A DNA stretch of 64,000 nt, from positions 4,107,825 through 4,171,824 of the forward strand of contig OY992836.1 of assembly GCA_963921425.1 (NCBI GenBank), read 5' to 3'. Below are positions 1 through 11,795 of this stretch, one piece after another (the first letter of the stretch is position 1; every line of letters starts with the position of its first letter). This DNA is from Dryas octopetala. Taxonomy: Eukaryota > Streptophyta > Magnoliopsida > Rosales > Rosaceae. The position numbers and the translations under genes are program-made. Below the pieces are notes generated by a model, which ran no database searches, had not been told where the DNA came from, and worked only from the letters and a program-made list of their open reading frames with translations.

Positions 1-73
1 TAATTTTATAAACCCAAGCTGACAAAATTTTAGAGCATAAGCACCATATGTTGCATAAGTTTGCCATTATACA
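1..73. repeat. Local duplication copy A, left segment
   Basis: These bases match 12848-12920 almost letter for letter. After the copia insertion, copy A resumes at 4416 and runs to about 5305. It is the diverged partner of copy B (12848-12942, 25270-25459, 35905-36118, 38536-39006). The two copies are in direct orientation. No coding exon was identified in this piece. Confidence 0.8.
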
Positions 74-299
74 TGTTAAGAATATAATCTGTACTGGTTT
101 TTCAAATTGATTCTCTTTGACTAGTTCTGTTTTTATCTTTGAATATGTTCGAATTAGTCTTGCAGTCAGTTGCAAAGAAGTTTTGGTCTTCCTTTTCTTT
201 AGGAGCTCTCTGCGGCTGCTGTTGCTAGCTATACTGTATATATGCAGTTTGTAACAATGAATATAGTGGCTTGAGTTTTCTCTGAATATCAATCTAACA
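74..299 (+). repeat. 5' LTR of copia element
   Basis: This 226-bp LTR has TG...CA ends and pairs with 4180-4415. The primer site follows immediately at 300. Confidence 0.9.
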
Positions 300-791
300 T
301 GGTATCAGAGCCACACCTGCTTTTCTGATTTTTTTTCTCTTCTTTGTCCACTACAACATCTTATCACCATGAGTGATCCTACAAACACAACCCGTCCAAA
401 TGAACCATCTCTTATCACCATCAACATCACAGCACAAGCTCCCCTAAAGCTAAACAGCACAAATTATCTTTCTTGGAAATTACAATTCCAAACCCTGTTT
501 ATCGGATATGATCTACACGAATTTATTGACGAAACTAAGCCCTGTCCTGCTCGAACCATCACAACAAGCAACACCACCTCACTCAATCCAGCATATAGTC
601 TATGGGTTCGACAAGATCAGTTAATTATGAATGCAATCATTGGTGCCCTCACTCCAACCATCATACCGTTTGTTGCCTGTGCAACCACTTCCCGTGAAGC
701 ATGGAATATCTTAGCAAACACCTATGCAAAACCAACCAGAGGTCGCATTAAGCAAGTTAAGGCCACATTCAAAAACCTTACCAAAGGTTCC

Positions 792-1255
792 TGTAAGACC
801 CCGTATTTTTTCAAGGAGTTATTTTAAATATTTTGCGAATTTATTTTAAGGATTTTGGAATTTAAAAAGGTTTTGGGTTAATTTTTAATTTTTGTTTTAA
901 TTTGGGCTAGACCCAAAAGTTGACTTTTAAATTAAATGGGCTTTTGATTTTGACTTTGGACTCGTTAGGTAGGTCTCGAACCCACAAGTTCGTAGACACG
1001 CGGCACGCGTCAATCGGAGCTACGGTTTGAAAGATACGGGCTTTTGAAGCGAATGGCAAACTTGTAATTTTTACAAAGGTGGGTTTTAAAACCCCAAAAG
1101 TCAGTTCTCTCTCCTCATTTCTGTCTTTCTCTCTCTCTCCCCGCGCGTCTGTCTCTCTCTCTCTCGCCCCTCACCCTCGCCGTTCCTGCCACCGGCGCAT
1201 GGCGGCGCGTCCGGCGGCGGCTGGGCTGGGTGTTTGGCCCATGCTGCTCGCCTCC

Positions 1256-1294
<39 letters not shown>

Positions 1295-2688
1295 GGCCTT
1301 CATTTTTCCGGCCGATCACCCACGACGGAGAAAAGACGCAAAACAGGGCCGAGCCTCCCCGCCGGCGATCTGCTTTTTCCTGCCACGACGCGACTCCAGA
1401 CCACTTGGGTTGTCTTCCTCTCGTCACAGTGAGTCTGCCCATGTGCTTCCCTAGCTCTGGCGATCTCCCACAGTGGCGGATCGAAGGATTTTTGGCCGAC
1501 GACTGTTCCGGCGAGTTCGAGCGTTTCCGGCGACATTTGGCTTCGACCCAGGTATCGATTTGGCTCCTCTCTTCATGCTCTTCAGTTCTGTGTTGGAGGA
1601 TTTAGCCAATTACGAATCCATTTCAAAATCATCGTTTTGCAGCCACGTGCACTGTAGCTCCGCCTTGTGTGGCGGCGATTTGGGTGGTCTTCTTCATCGG
1701 TATGCCTCTTCGGAACCTCCAGAAGCCTTTCCTGGCCCAGTGGAGAGTTTTGTGGCATTCTCTCTGTTGTTTAGGGGCTGGGCAGCCGCCGTGTGTGGTG
1801 GCGGCCGCCTGTTTCGATCGTTCAGTGGCCCAATTGTGTTTCTGAATTGTATTTGTTGATTGTCTGGTCTTAACAGGTACACGGGCTCGGGAAATCTCAT
1901 TCCCGATGCCGTTATGCTGCCGAATTTGAAATCCGAGCAAAGGAGCCAAGAAGGGCATTTCGGTCTTTTCGCGTGGTTAGACTGTGAGTTAAATTAGATA
2001 GTCTATTTCGTTGCTTTTTGTGCTTGTGTGCATTTGTTTGCTAGGATTCGGTTTGGCTAGGACTTGGTAAAGTGCAGGCTTGAATCTTGAGGATGGACAT
2101 TGATGAATGAATTATGCATTGAGGTTATAAGTTAGGAAGTGAACGATTCGAGATTGAGGTTAATAGTTGATGTTTAGGCATTTGAATGGTAGAATGATTA
2201 TTATTATTTTTGGTGGGATTATGATGTGAATTTGAGGAATTACATTTATCTTGATGCTTGAATATTTGTTGATGAATTTGTGATGTGATTGAGTAATTAT
2301 GGATACTCTTGTGGATTATTTTGAGTCTGGAAATTGAGGATATTATTGAGGTTAATTATTTCGTTATTTCACTCATACGAGCTCTAGTGAGCTTACTGGG
2401 TTATTTGTTTGAATGACCCGGTGTACCCTGGATATGGTGCAGTGTGGTTATTGGTGTTTTTGTAGGTTAAGCAGGCTGAGGAGGCAGTGAGGAGAAGACG
2501 AGGCAGTGGGACTTATTTTAATTTGATTCAACTGATTTTATACAGTGAATTTTACATAAATGTTTTGGGCTTACACGCTGATTTATTTAACGTATTTATT
2601 TATTATAAGTGCATGGCTCATTCTTTGAAAAGAGGTTTAAAGGACAAAGTTTCAGTGTATTTTTGGGCCCTAGGATCGGGGCGTTACA
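792..2688. mobile_element. Solo LTR, chromovirus (Tekay/Del-like), inserted in the copia gag
   Basis: A 1897-bp insert begins TGTAAGACCCCG and ends CGGGGCGTTACA, the inverted ends typical of Tekay/Del-type gypsy LTRs. It is flanked on both sides by the 5-bp direct repeat GTTCC (787-791 and 2689-2693). It contains no primer site or pol domain, so it is a solo LTR. It includes a (CT)n microsatellite at about 1257-1291 and a GC-rich first half. The clade assignment rests on end sequence and length only. Confidence 0.82.
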
Positions 2689-4179
2689 GTTCCTCCACCA
2701 TTACTGAATATCTCCAATTCGTAAAAGGTCGAGCTGACGAGCTTGCTCTCCTTGGTGCACCACTAGATGATGAAGATATCACTGAAAAGATCTTGGAAAA
2801 TCTTGGTGATAACTACAAGGAATTGGTCAGGGCTGTCCAAGCAAGGGACACCTCCATCAACTTCGAAGATCTACATGAAACTTTTAGCCCGGTAGTTAAA
2901 CCAATAACGGTTCGTCCAGTACTCAGTATCGCTGTAAGCAATGGCTGGACACTCAGGCAACTTGACATAAATAATGCCTTTCTTCAGGGGACACTTTCAG
3001 AGGACGTCTATATGGCTCAACCCCAAGGTTTTATTGATCATGATCGTCCTACCCATGTGTGCAAGCTTCGAAAGGCAATTTATGGCTTGAAGCAGGCACC
3101 TCGTGCGTGGTACCATGAACTGCGCAGCTTCCTTCTCTTTTATGGATTTATCAACTCACTGTCTGATACATCTTTGTTTGTGTTCAAACATGGTTCTCAT
3201 CTTATTTACTTGTTAGTCTATGTTGATGATACCATTGTCACAGGGAATGATAGTGTCGTTGTCAATCAGTTCATTCAATGCTTAGCACTTCGTTTTTCGT
3301 TAAAGGATCTGGGGTCTCTTACTTACTTCCTTGGTGTTGAAGTTCTTCCACATCCTCATGGTCTGTTGCTATCCCAAAGGCGATATATACTGGAATTGTT
3401 ACATAAAACGAATATGGAGGCAGCCAAGCCCACTACAACACCACTGCCCCCTGGCTCCACGCCTACTCTCAACATGGGGCATCCTCTGTCTGATCCTACA
3501 GAATATCGGGCTACTGTAGGAAGCTTGCAATATTTAGCGCTCACTCGACCAGATGTGTCATATGCTGTCAACAAATTGTCACAATTTATGCATCAACCAA
3601 CATATGCTCATTGGTCTCTTGTGAAGCTTCTGTTGCGCTACTTGTGTGGCACCCTCAACGATGGCTTGGTATTTCATCATCAGTTTCCTCCCTCCTTACA
3701 TGCCTTCTTTGATGCTGACTGGGGAGGTAACAAAGAAGACTACTCTTCCACAAGTGCTTATCTTGTGTACCTCGGCAAGAATCTCATTTCTTGGTCTTCC
3801 AAAAAGCAACACACGATGGCTCGGTCTTCCACTGAAGCAGAGTATCGTTCAGTTGCTGACACTGCTGCTGAGCTCAATTGGCTTTGCTCCCTGCTCTGCG
3901 ATATTCATTATTCCATTGGGTCTGCTCCTGTGATCTTTTGTGTTAATGTAGGAGCCACTCAACTCTGCTCCAATTCTGTGTTCCACTCTCGAATGAAACA
4001 TGTAGCCATTGACTTCCATTTTATTCGCACACAAGTGTAATCTGGTGCTCTTCATGTCTCACATGTGTCCTCGTATGATCAACTTGCAGATGCTGTTACC
4101 AAACCTCTGTCTCGTCAACGCCTCCTTCTTCTCAAAGACATGATTGGACTGCTCAATCGCCCTCCATCTTGAGGGGGCA

Positions 4180-4415
4180 TGTTAAGAATATAATCTGTAC
4201 TGGTTTTTCAAATTGGTTCAAATTGATTCTCTTTGACTAGTTCTGTTTTTATCTTTGAATATGTTTGAATTAGTCTTGTAGTCAGTTGTAAAGAAGTTTT
4301 GGTCTTTCTTTTCTTTAGGAGCTCTCTGCGGCTGCTGTTGCTAGCTATACTATATATATTCAGTTTGTAACAATGAATATAGTGTCTTGAGTTTTCTCTG
4401 AATATCAATCTAACA
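4180..4415 (+). repeat. 3' LTR of copia element
   Basis: This 236-bp LTR is the partner of 74-299. It is preceded by the polypurine tract and followed by copy A host sequence. Confidence 0.9.
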
Positions 4416-5305
4416 ATATAGTGGCAGAGCTGACAGGACCTCTGAGAGAAAATTTGAACATTCCTGTCTAGTACCCATAACACAGACAACACGCCAATTG
4501 CCCTAAAAAGAATATTCCTAAATTCTAAATTAATTTCTTCAAGTTAGTAACCCTACTTCTATAAGAAATTTGTCCACAGCATAGCTCCTCAAAATAACAC
4601 ATAATATTGGTTTGTCAAATAAGCCCTCGCTTTGGCAGGAGGTCTATCAACAAGAGAAATTTGAGCCAAAATTCAAACTTGGACTAGGATTATCATTTTC
4701 AGTAATCTTATGTCTGAATTTCCAGAACCATATCCATAAACTAGTATGTATGAAAGAAAAAAAGAAGAGAATCTAGCTATCTACAAGAAGGCTTAGGTAA
4801 CCTCCAATCTATGGTCCATCTCAAACTATGCTTGAAAAATTATATTAACATGTCAATTAACATGCCTTTCTAAACTGGTTGCTATAGTCTGCAAAATCAG
4901 TTGGCTAGGATAATAATTAAATCTTAATTAGGTTTACTCAAATCCTAAAGTAAAGCCTAAATCTTGAAAATTTGAAATTCTATATAAAATACATAGTGAG
5001 TTATTGGGCTAATAGCCTAAAAGACTACTACTACTATTTTTTATTTTTTATTTTGCAAAAAAATGAGGTGGGCTACAACTGCATTAACGTACAGTTGGAA
5101 TTCTTACAACTACTTTAACAATTGTATCGTATGTATATATATAGCTTCGTATTAAATATCTAACCAGTTAGTTTTGAAGCACTCTATGTTGTAACATGAA
5201 TTCTCCAAAGGGTCAAACTTGAAAAATTAAGGTCTTGCAAATATGAACAAACTTTCGGGAGGTTAAAGGGCACCTGTGTGGTGCTAGCCAATGGCTCTCC
5301 GACGA
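4416..5305. repeat. Local duplication copy A, right segment
   Basis: The segment matches copy B in pieces: 4416-4625 against 25270-25459, 4618-4828 against 35905-36118, and 4824-5305 against 38536-39006. Hand comparison of 4618-4828 shows about 5 percent substitutions. Relative to copy B, 2.4 kb is missing at the AACTA motif at 4824-4828. The last roughly 50 bases, from about 5263, resemble part of the gypsy-like solo LTR at 60.4 kb. I see no coding exon. Confidence 0.8.
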
Positions 5306-5689
5306 TGATAATAATTATGAGGTTCACAACCATCAACTATAATAATAACTAGGGAAGGTGATAATTTGATATTTTATGTAATAAGACAAATAGAAGGGTG
5401 GTGATATTATGAATCTATGATGACTTTTTTGGGGGTAAAAGTGGTAAATAAGAGTTGTTAAATCTTATTAATGTTATCATTTTTTTGGAAAACAATACAA
5501 AGAAAGCTTAAGATCCCAAAGCTTAGGCCTAGTAAAAAGGCCAAGAGCCCAATAAGAGCAAAGCTTAACCAAACGATAAACAAAGCAAGTTAATAACTAG
5601 AATGAACAAAGTTTCAGAGGTAAGAACGATTCTCCTATGACTGGTCTCTGCTATCATGCACCGAGTAATAGTGTTGCAAAAAATCAGCC
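5306..5689. other. Intergenic, no gene seen
   Basis: AT-rich sequence without a supported gene. Confidence 0.6.
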
Positions 5690-5697
5690 CGTAGGCC

Positions 5698-6048
5698 TAG
5701 GGGTGGGAATGGGTCGGTTTTACCGGCCAACCGACTCATTATCGGTCAGTCGATATTTCTACCAACAACCGACTCACCAAGTCGGGCCGAAAATACCAAC
5801 CGACCCATCAAAGTTGGTTTGGATGTTGGTTTTGAAATTGATCAAATATTGGTCTAATAATTTTAACCGACCCACCTATATTGGCTATATTGGCCATATT
5901 GGCCGCATCGGCCTTATCGGCAATCGACTTGCAACCGACCTATAATAGGTGGGTCGGTTGTTGGTTGTCAAAATTGCATTATCGGCCTTGTTGGATCGGG
6001 TAGGTTGTTTGGCCGATATGCAACCGACCCGACCCATTTCCACACCAA
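5698..6048. mobile_element. hAT-type MITE
   Basis: The left end TAGGGGTGGGAATGGGTCGG is mirrored by the right end (reverse complement TGGTGTGGAAATGGGTCGGG, with a few mismatches). It is flanked by 8-bp direct repeats CGTAGGCC (5690-5697) and CGTAGACC (6049-6056), the target length of hAT elements. The 351-bp body is rich in GACCGAC/GTCGGT words and has no coding capacity. Confidence 0.75.
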
Positions 6049-6056
6049 CGTAGACC

Positions 6057-6964
6057 TGCTTCTTTTAGTTTTAGACGAAAGATATTACAGAGAATGAGAA
6101 AAAAGAAAAAAAAAAGAAAAAAAAAAGAAAAAAAAAAAGCATATCACAATGCACAAATGAAAACAGATGTGAGATGTCCCTGAAAATAATTTATGAAGCA
6201 ATTTTTTTTTTTACCGGGTCATTTATGAAGTAATTAATTTATCCATTTAGGGACGGACCCATTACAGAGACGAAGTTCTCTCTTCCATTTACGAACAAAC
6301 ACCATTAATTTCTTATTTGGATTTGAACTCTAGACAGAAGTGTGGAGTTAGTGAAGAAAAATAGATGAGCAAATTGATTGGTTGCTTAGAAGTCTGAAGA
6401 GGTCCACACGATGAATTGCTAAAGACTAAAGGCTGAATCGAAAGAAGAGAGAAACATGGGAGAAGGAACAACAAATCATGAAATAAAATAAAGGGAAACA
6501 GAAAGTCACAAAGGGAAATAATGGGCTAGAGATCAAGAGATGAGTCATGGATGAGAACTGTATATTAATAATGGGTATTTGGGTGAGTGGTTGATGTTTC
6601 GTTGTGTTGTTTTGTTTTTTTTTTTTTTTTTTTTTTTTTTGGGGGGGGGGGGGGGCGCTATGGGGTTATACATATATAGCTATTTAAAAAATTAGGACAG
6701 GCTTGAGCACGCCTAGTTTTCCACTAAGTTTCATTCATGCATCCATTCATGCTTTATTCAATGCTTAAGGGAATATAAAAATTAATAAATAACGACAAAT
6801 CTCATGCCTGCCTAAACATTAAACAAGAACCTCTTTTTAAATTCTGAGGCCTTATTGATTAATTATACATATTTAAAGTTTTTTTTGTTTTTAATAGTGT
6901 TAAATACTGTGAATAGATGCCTCCCTCAGCATAAGTTTATGCTTGAGCCGGCAGTGGGTACAGG
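6057..6964 (+). other. Upstream region of the serine acetyltransferase gene
   Basis: No gene is seen. The region contains A-rich runs near 6100-6140 and a long poly-T tract followed by a run of about a dozen G at 6614-6654. I could not identify a convincing TATA box or transcription start. Confidence 0.5.
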
Positions 6965-8245
6965 ATGGAGTCCTCAGAAGCAGCGGAGGGGGAGACATGG
7001 GTGTGGGCCCAGATCAAAGCGGAGGCGAAGCGCGACGCCGAGGCCGAGCCGGCGCTGGCGAGCTACCTCTACTCGACCATACTCTCACACTCGTCGCTGG
7101 AGCGCTCGCTCTCGTTTCACTTGGGCAACAAGCTCTGCTCCTCCACGCTCCTCTCCACCCTCCTCTACGACCTCTTCCTCAACACCTTCTCCTCCGACCC
7201 CTCCATACGCGCCGCCGCAGTCGCCGATCTCTGCGCCGCGCGTGAACGCGACCCTGCCTGCGTCTCCTTCTCTCACTGCTTGCTCAATTACAAAGGCTTC
7301 TTGGCCTGTCAGGTAAAATAATCTAATTCAAACTTCGAATCATACCAATTACGAAATTGTTTGATTCTGTTGGAGCTTTTAAAATTTAACTGTTTTGAGG
7401 CCTGTTTGGTTTCCGAGAAAATGCTAATAATTTCTGTTTGTGTTCGTTTTGATAGACTTTGTCAGGTAACTGAGCAAATTCAAACTTTGAATTCGTAGCA
7501 ATTTCTTCAATTTTCAGTTTTTAGATTACGAAATGGTTTGATTTTAAGATATATTATAGCTTTTAAAATTTGTACTGTTGTTGTGTGGACTGTGTGGTTT
7601 CCGAGAAATGCTCATAAATTTCCGTTTGTGTTCATTTTGATAGGCTTCTTAGCTTTTACATTGAACTGTTGTTTTGTGGACTGTTTGGTTTGCGAGAAAA
7701 TGAAAAGGAAAGCTGACAATTTCTATCCTCTTGCATTCATTACGTTACGCTAGGCACATCGAGTGGCCCATACGCTGTGGATTCAGTCACGCAGGCCACT
7801 GGCGCTTGCACTCCACTCACGTATCGCGGACGTGTTGGCCGTCGACATTCACCCGGCGGCAAGGATCGGGAAGGGCGTGCTCTTCGACCACGCGACCGGC
7901 GTGGTGGTGGGGGAGACGGCGGTGATCGGAAACAACGTATCGATTCTGCACCACGTGACGCTGGGCGGGACCGGCAAGGTGGGCTGCGACCGGCACCCAA
8001 AGATTGGCGACGGAGTCCTGATCGGGGCCGGCGCGACGATTGTGGGGAACGTGAAGATCGGCGAGGGCGCGAAGATCGGGGCGGGGTCGGTGGTGCTGAT
8101 CGACGTTCCGGCGCGGACGACGGCGGTGGGGAACCCGGCGAGATTGGTTGGCGGGAAGGAACGGCCGTCGAAACATAAGGATATACCTGGGGAGTCCATG
8201 GACCATACCTCGTTTATATTCGAGTGGTCTGCCTATATCATATAA
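6965..8245 (+). CDS. SERAT: Serine O-acetyltransferase, cytosolic SERAT1-like; join 6965-7312, 7754-8245
   Basis: The enzyme transfers acetyl from acetyl-CoA to L-serine, giving O-acetylserine for cysteine synthesis (EC 2.3.1.30). Exon 1 (116 codons) carries the helical SATase N-terminal domain. Exon 2 carries the left-handed beta-helix with VDIHPAARIG, DHATGVVVGET and HHVTLGGTG. By alignment with CysE the catalytic pair is Asp147 and His162. The C-terminus, ending EWSAYII, matches the Ile-terminated tail that docks into O-acetylserine(thiol)lyase to form the cysteine synthase complex. The start at 6965 gives a 279-residue protein with no obvious transit peptide, so it is probably cytosolic. 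Donor CAG/GTAAAA and acceptor CTAG/GC join in phase 0 and keep the family sequence uninterrupted (LACQ-AHRVAH). The exons are markedly more GC-rich than the surroundings. It looks intact. Confidence 0.93.
7313..7753 (+). other. Intron of the serine acetyltransferase gene, with internal tandem duplication
   Basis: This is a 441-bp phase-0 GT-AG intron. Two imperfect copies of a roughly 150-bp block lie in tandem, starting near 7323 and 7478. Both contain ATTCAAACTT, ATTACGAAAT, TGGTTTCCGAGAAA and TTCCGTTTGTGTTC or close variants. Confidence 0.75.
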
Positions 8246-10173
8246 TATAATTTCACCAATTTTGGATTTTGGTTATGTTGTTTTGTTGGAAATTTGGCAT
8301 GGTCTCATACTCTCATGTGAAACTGATGAAGCTGATGCTTAATAGTTATACTATAATAGTTGTATTTATTACGCACAAGTAGTTTAATGGCTGTATTTGT
8401 TTGTTCAAATGATCAGACCACCGGTTACAACGGTTTATTGAAATGATATGACACAATTGCTCAGATATCTCTTTATAAAGATGATAACATACAAGACCAG
8501 AATAATTGATTTTTTCCTCCAACTCTCTTTCCTTCTTTCTTTTTTAGAGAAACATAAAGTAAAGTTTGTTAGAATTTGAGTATGTGTGTAAAGACTCGAA
8601 TTGATAGTTGTATACTGCAAGATAGACATCCAAGAATCTATTGCACAAGGTGTAGAGGGTGAATTTTCTGTCTTAGGAGATTGCATTTGCAAGCCTCTAT
8701 CAATTCTAAACAAGTTAGTGATTTCCAATTTCACTCCTACTGCTTATCTTATTGCTTCTGGTTGTACTCAATTTCATTGTTGTTGAAATTGTGAATTGAA
8801 GTTTTTTGTTGGCTTACATACTTGATATATATATGTGATATAAAATTGCTATTGCAATTGTAGCTTATGCTTGATTACATCATTGATATAGATAGATATA
8901 CTATAATATTGTAGAAGTTGTAGTCTGTGTGTTATCAATATATATATATATATACAATAATTGTAGTTGCTTTTACTAATCTTATATTATAGTTTGTAAT
9001 TGAATTCATTATGCTTTATTATGAGTATTGTGATTTGATAATAACGTTTTGACTACTTATGTAATATATTTGCAATATATATTAGCTTCTGTTTGTTTTC
9101 GATATATATTATTGCTACTGCAAGTGTTGATTCCAGTTTTTCAATACTACTTATACCTCATATTAATTGATTGTTCTTAACACAACACATTTGCAATTCA
9201 AACAAAAAACTCATTTGCAAAGTTTAATCTAAAATGTTGGCAAAAAAAAAATCTAAAACAACTCATTTGCATACATAGAAAATCCAATAAAAAAGTTACA
9301 TGAGTTCAAAAAAATAAAAATTATGTCGTTGCAACTATTATTCTCTTTTCAAATGCTGCAACACCTTAGATTGGCCTAAGAATTTGTTTGATCTGAAAAG
9401 GTCATGTATGAGACAAGAGAGAAGAATTCTTAAGCCAAAAAAAAAAGTGTTGTTGGAATACTTTTTTAATTAATTAAAAAAGTAGATAAAAGGTGTATAC
9501 AGGAGAAGACCCAAAAAAAATGGATGTGGTTTTTTGGGTATTGGAGGCATACTGAGGAAGAGCAAAAAACAAAAAAAAGAAGAAGCAAAAATTATTAAAT
9601 GAAAGTGATTTTTTGGATACTAGAGGCGTAATGGAGAAGAACAAAAAAAACAAAAATTATTAGAAATAAATAAATAAATAAAAGAGAAAAGAGAAATTAA
9701 TAGGTAATAAAAAATTAGAAATAATTAAATACAATAGATTAACTCATGGTTAATTTTTTAAACACATAGCAGTATTTAGATGAGAGGTGAGCATATACCT
9801 GAGTTAAAGGAGGTGAGCAACACTGCTCTCAATACTTGAGACCTACAAACTACCCTGTCAAGTAACAGCCACAACCGCATTGACAATTACCAATGTCATG
9901 TCTCCACCAATACCCGTGTGATCAAATCCAACATTTTTAAAACACAGGTTTTAGGTTATCATGATGCAGCTTTGCTATGTAGATTCATGTAGAAGAAGCA
10001 ACCACAATGTACCACAGTATTAATATAGAACAAAGGTAAGCTTCATTTCACAACAAGATCCAAATTGTTGACATATAATAGTAAGATTCAACACTATGAA
10101 TAACCGAGAACTCATAATGTTAACTCGCATGGTATCCTTATTTAATGAAGATCCACATGAAAGAAAAAGGTAC
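8246..10173. other. Intergenic, no gene supported
   Basis: AT-rich DNA with TA-dinucleotide stretches (about 8936-8955) and poly-A-rich segments. Around 9480-9660 a block of about 90 bp, containing TTTTTTGGGTATTGGAGGC or a variant, occurs twice in imperfect tandem. The first 200 bp should include the 3' UTR of the serine acetyltransferase gene. I recognised no exon. Confidence 0.5.
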
Positions 10174-10270
10174 CTCTCTGGCCAAGAAAGCTGGCCTGTT
10201 TTATGTCACTTCCAACATTACGATGAGCAACATATCTCTGTTTCATATCAATGACTGCCTCAGGCTCCAG
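10174..10270 (-). pseudogene. ASG2: ASG2-like WD40/TPR gene, downstream WD40 exon
   Basis: The minus strand reads EPEAVIDMKQRYVAH followed by NVGSDIKQASFLGQRG, the segment before the C-terminal WD40 repeats in plant WDTC1/DCAF8-like proteins (ASG2, a putative CUL4-DDB1 substrate receptor). A canonical donor G/GTACC follows at 10173. The exon lies downstream, in transcript order, of the other ASG2-like exons at 12.6 and 36.8-38.1 kb and in the same orientation. I take all of them as remains of one gene split by transposons. Its upstream exons are damaged and its 5' part is absent. The family call rests on remembered conservation of this block. Confidence 0.65.
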
Positions 10271-11402
10271 TATATATTAAAAAGAAAGAAACATGAATTA
10301 AATTGACTAAATTATAATTGAAGTTAAGGAAGAAAACAAGAAGATTTAACTTTGAAGCAATCCTGCACAAAGTAAAGGCAATTTAACCAACAAAACAAAA
10401 AGAACCAGTGTATGCCAAAAATGGACTTCTCTAAGCAAAAGGATGATGCAGAATAGAGAAAGAACAGAGGAAAAAAATGAGAACTAAAACCAAATTCATG
10501 GCAACTTCAACTATAATCTTGTATTCTCAATATAATAGGCAGAAGAAAAATCAATTTTCTTAATCAAGTTCAATTATATCATTTGCCTCAAGTCATAAAC
10601 CCTATTACAATAAGACCTGTTTATATGGGAAAATCTCATAATACTATAATATCCAAAATACCCAGATATAATAGGAAACCCAAATAATTAGACCCTTAGT
10701 TATTATAAATAAATGTAAATATATAATTAAACCTCTAAATTAATTTTTATGCTTTTGCTTCAGCCTATAAAGACAAATTTTCTTCTCTCCCTTCAACAAA
10801 GGGCATAGGAAGACTTGTCACAAAAAGAGCATAGGAATACTCTGTGGGCGTGCAATCAATACCAAAAATCAGGTTGAAACAATCAAATAGGTCACATAAG
10901 AAGTCAACAACTTTTTTATACCATCCCAGTAAAGCTACAGTATATTTGGAAAAATTATTTGGAAGATCAAAGACAAACTTACAATCAAGCCTCGACATTA
11001 CTTGTGAGGATCTTACTTTATGTCAAATTCACAATGCATTCATTTAATAAGATGATTGGCATTTGGCTAAGCATTCCAACTACTAGCACCAAAGTACATT
11101 GAATCTCTTTAAGCCACTACTTTTCTTATAGGACTCCTCTACATTAACTGAGTTGAGCCAAGCAACACAAAGAATTGCACCAAACCTCTGCTCTAAGCTG
11201 GCACTGTTTTCCCTTGTTTTACTTGATGATGAAACTAACACACTGCTCTTACCATCAGAACATGGCATTCAAGTTTGATGAGTTACATACTCTTCAAAAA
11301 TGGAAAACCAACAAAAGAAAGAAAAAAATCCATTAATGTGTAATAAGCAAAAACGGCATCCCGATCTTGTGAAGAAAATTAGTGACATCATCTCTGACCA
11401 GC
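10271..11402. other. Probable intronic or intergenic DNA of the ASG2-like locus
   Basis: No further exon could be assigned. A minus-strand open frame of 61 codons at 11083-11268 is serine-rich, but I could not match it to the family. Confidence 0.4.
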
Positions 11403-11410
11403 AATGGGGG

Positions 11411-11787
11411 TATAGGTGTCAAACGGGCCGGCCCGTTTAAGTTGAGCCCATCATGCTTTCGTGCCGTGCTTGGGCCGACCCATATAGTTAAGATCTAAAC
11501 CCGACACGGCCCACGGCCCGCAGGCCATTCGTGCTCGTGCTGTGCCTTAAACGGGCCACCCACAGACTTTTTTTTATTTTTATTGTTTAGAGTGATAAAA
11601 CTAATCTTATGATATTTTTTCTTATTTATAATTAAATATTAGCATTATTCTTCATGAAAATTGAATATTTTTGTTGAAAAGTTATCTAAAAATGGAAAAA
11701 ACAATGTTAAAATAGTCGTGCCTAATTCGGACTCATTTCGTGCCCGTGCTCGTGCCGTGCTTGGCCCCGACCCGTTTGACACCTCTA
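11411..11787. mobile_element. hAT-type MITE
   Basis: Inverted ends TATAGGTGTCAAACGGG and (reverse complement of the right end) TAGAGGTGTCAAACGGG are flanked by perfect 8-bp direct repeats AATGGGGG (11403-11410 and 11788-11795). The interior is dominated by GGGCC, CCGTGC and GTGCTCGTGCC words. It is 377 bp with no coding capacity. Confidence 0.88.
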
Positions 11788-11795
11788 AATGGGGG

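Larger units (their letters stand above)
74..4415 (+). mobile_element. Ty1/copia LTR retrotransposon, broken
   Basis: LTRs lie at 74-299 and 4180-4415, each starting TGTTA and ending TAACA. They differ at roughly 3 percent of positions plus a small indel. A tRNA-Met type primer site (TGGTATCAGAGCC) begins at 300, and a polypurine tract (GAGGGGGCA) precedes the 3' LTR. The 5-bp flanks ATACA and ATATA are a target duplication with one change; copy B at 12.92 kb shows the empty site. Recognisable parts are a gag N-terminal region (369-790), reverse transcriptase (from about 2885, with YVDD) and RNase H (to about 4040). The body is broken, with at least two major disruptions, one being the solo LTR at 792-2688. 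It is a fossil of moderate age. Confidence 0.92.

Noticed and set aside
1079-1958. Several overlapping open frames in the GC-rich part of the solo LTR
   Set aside because: They arise from GC content and CT repeats inside an LTR, with no domain signature.
11083-11268. Serine-rich 61-codon minus-strand frame as a possible ASG2 exon
   Set aside because: No recognisable family block and no clear splice sites at the ends.
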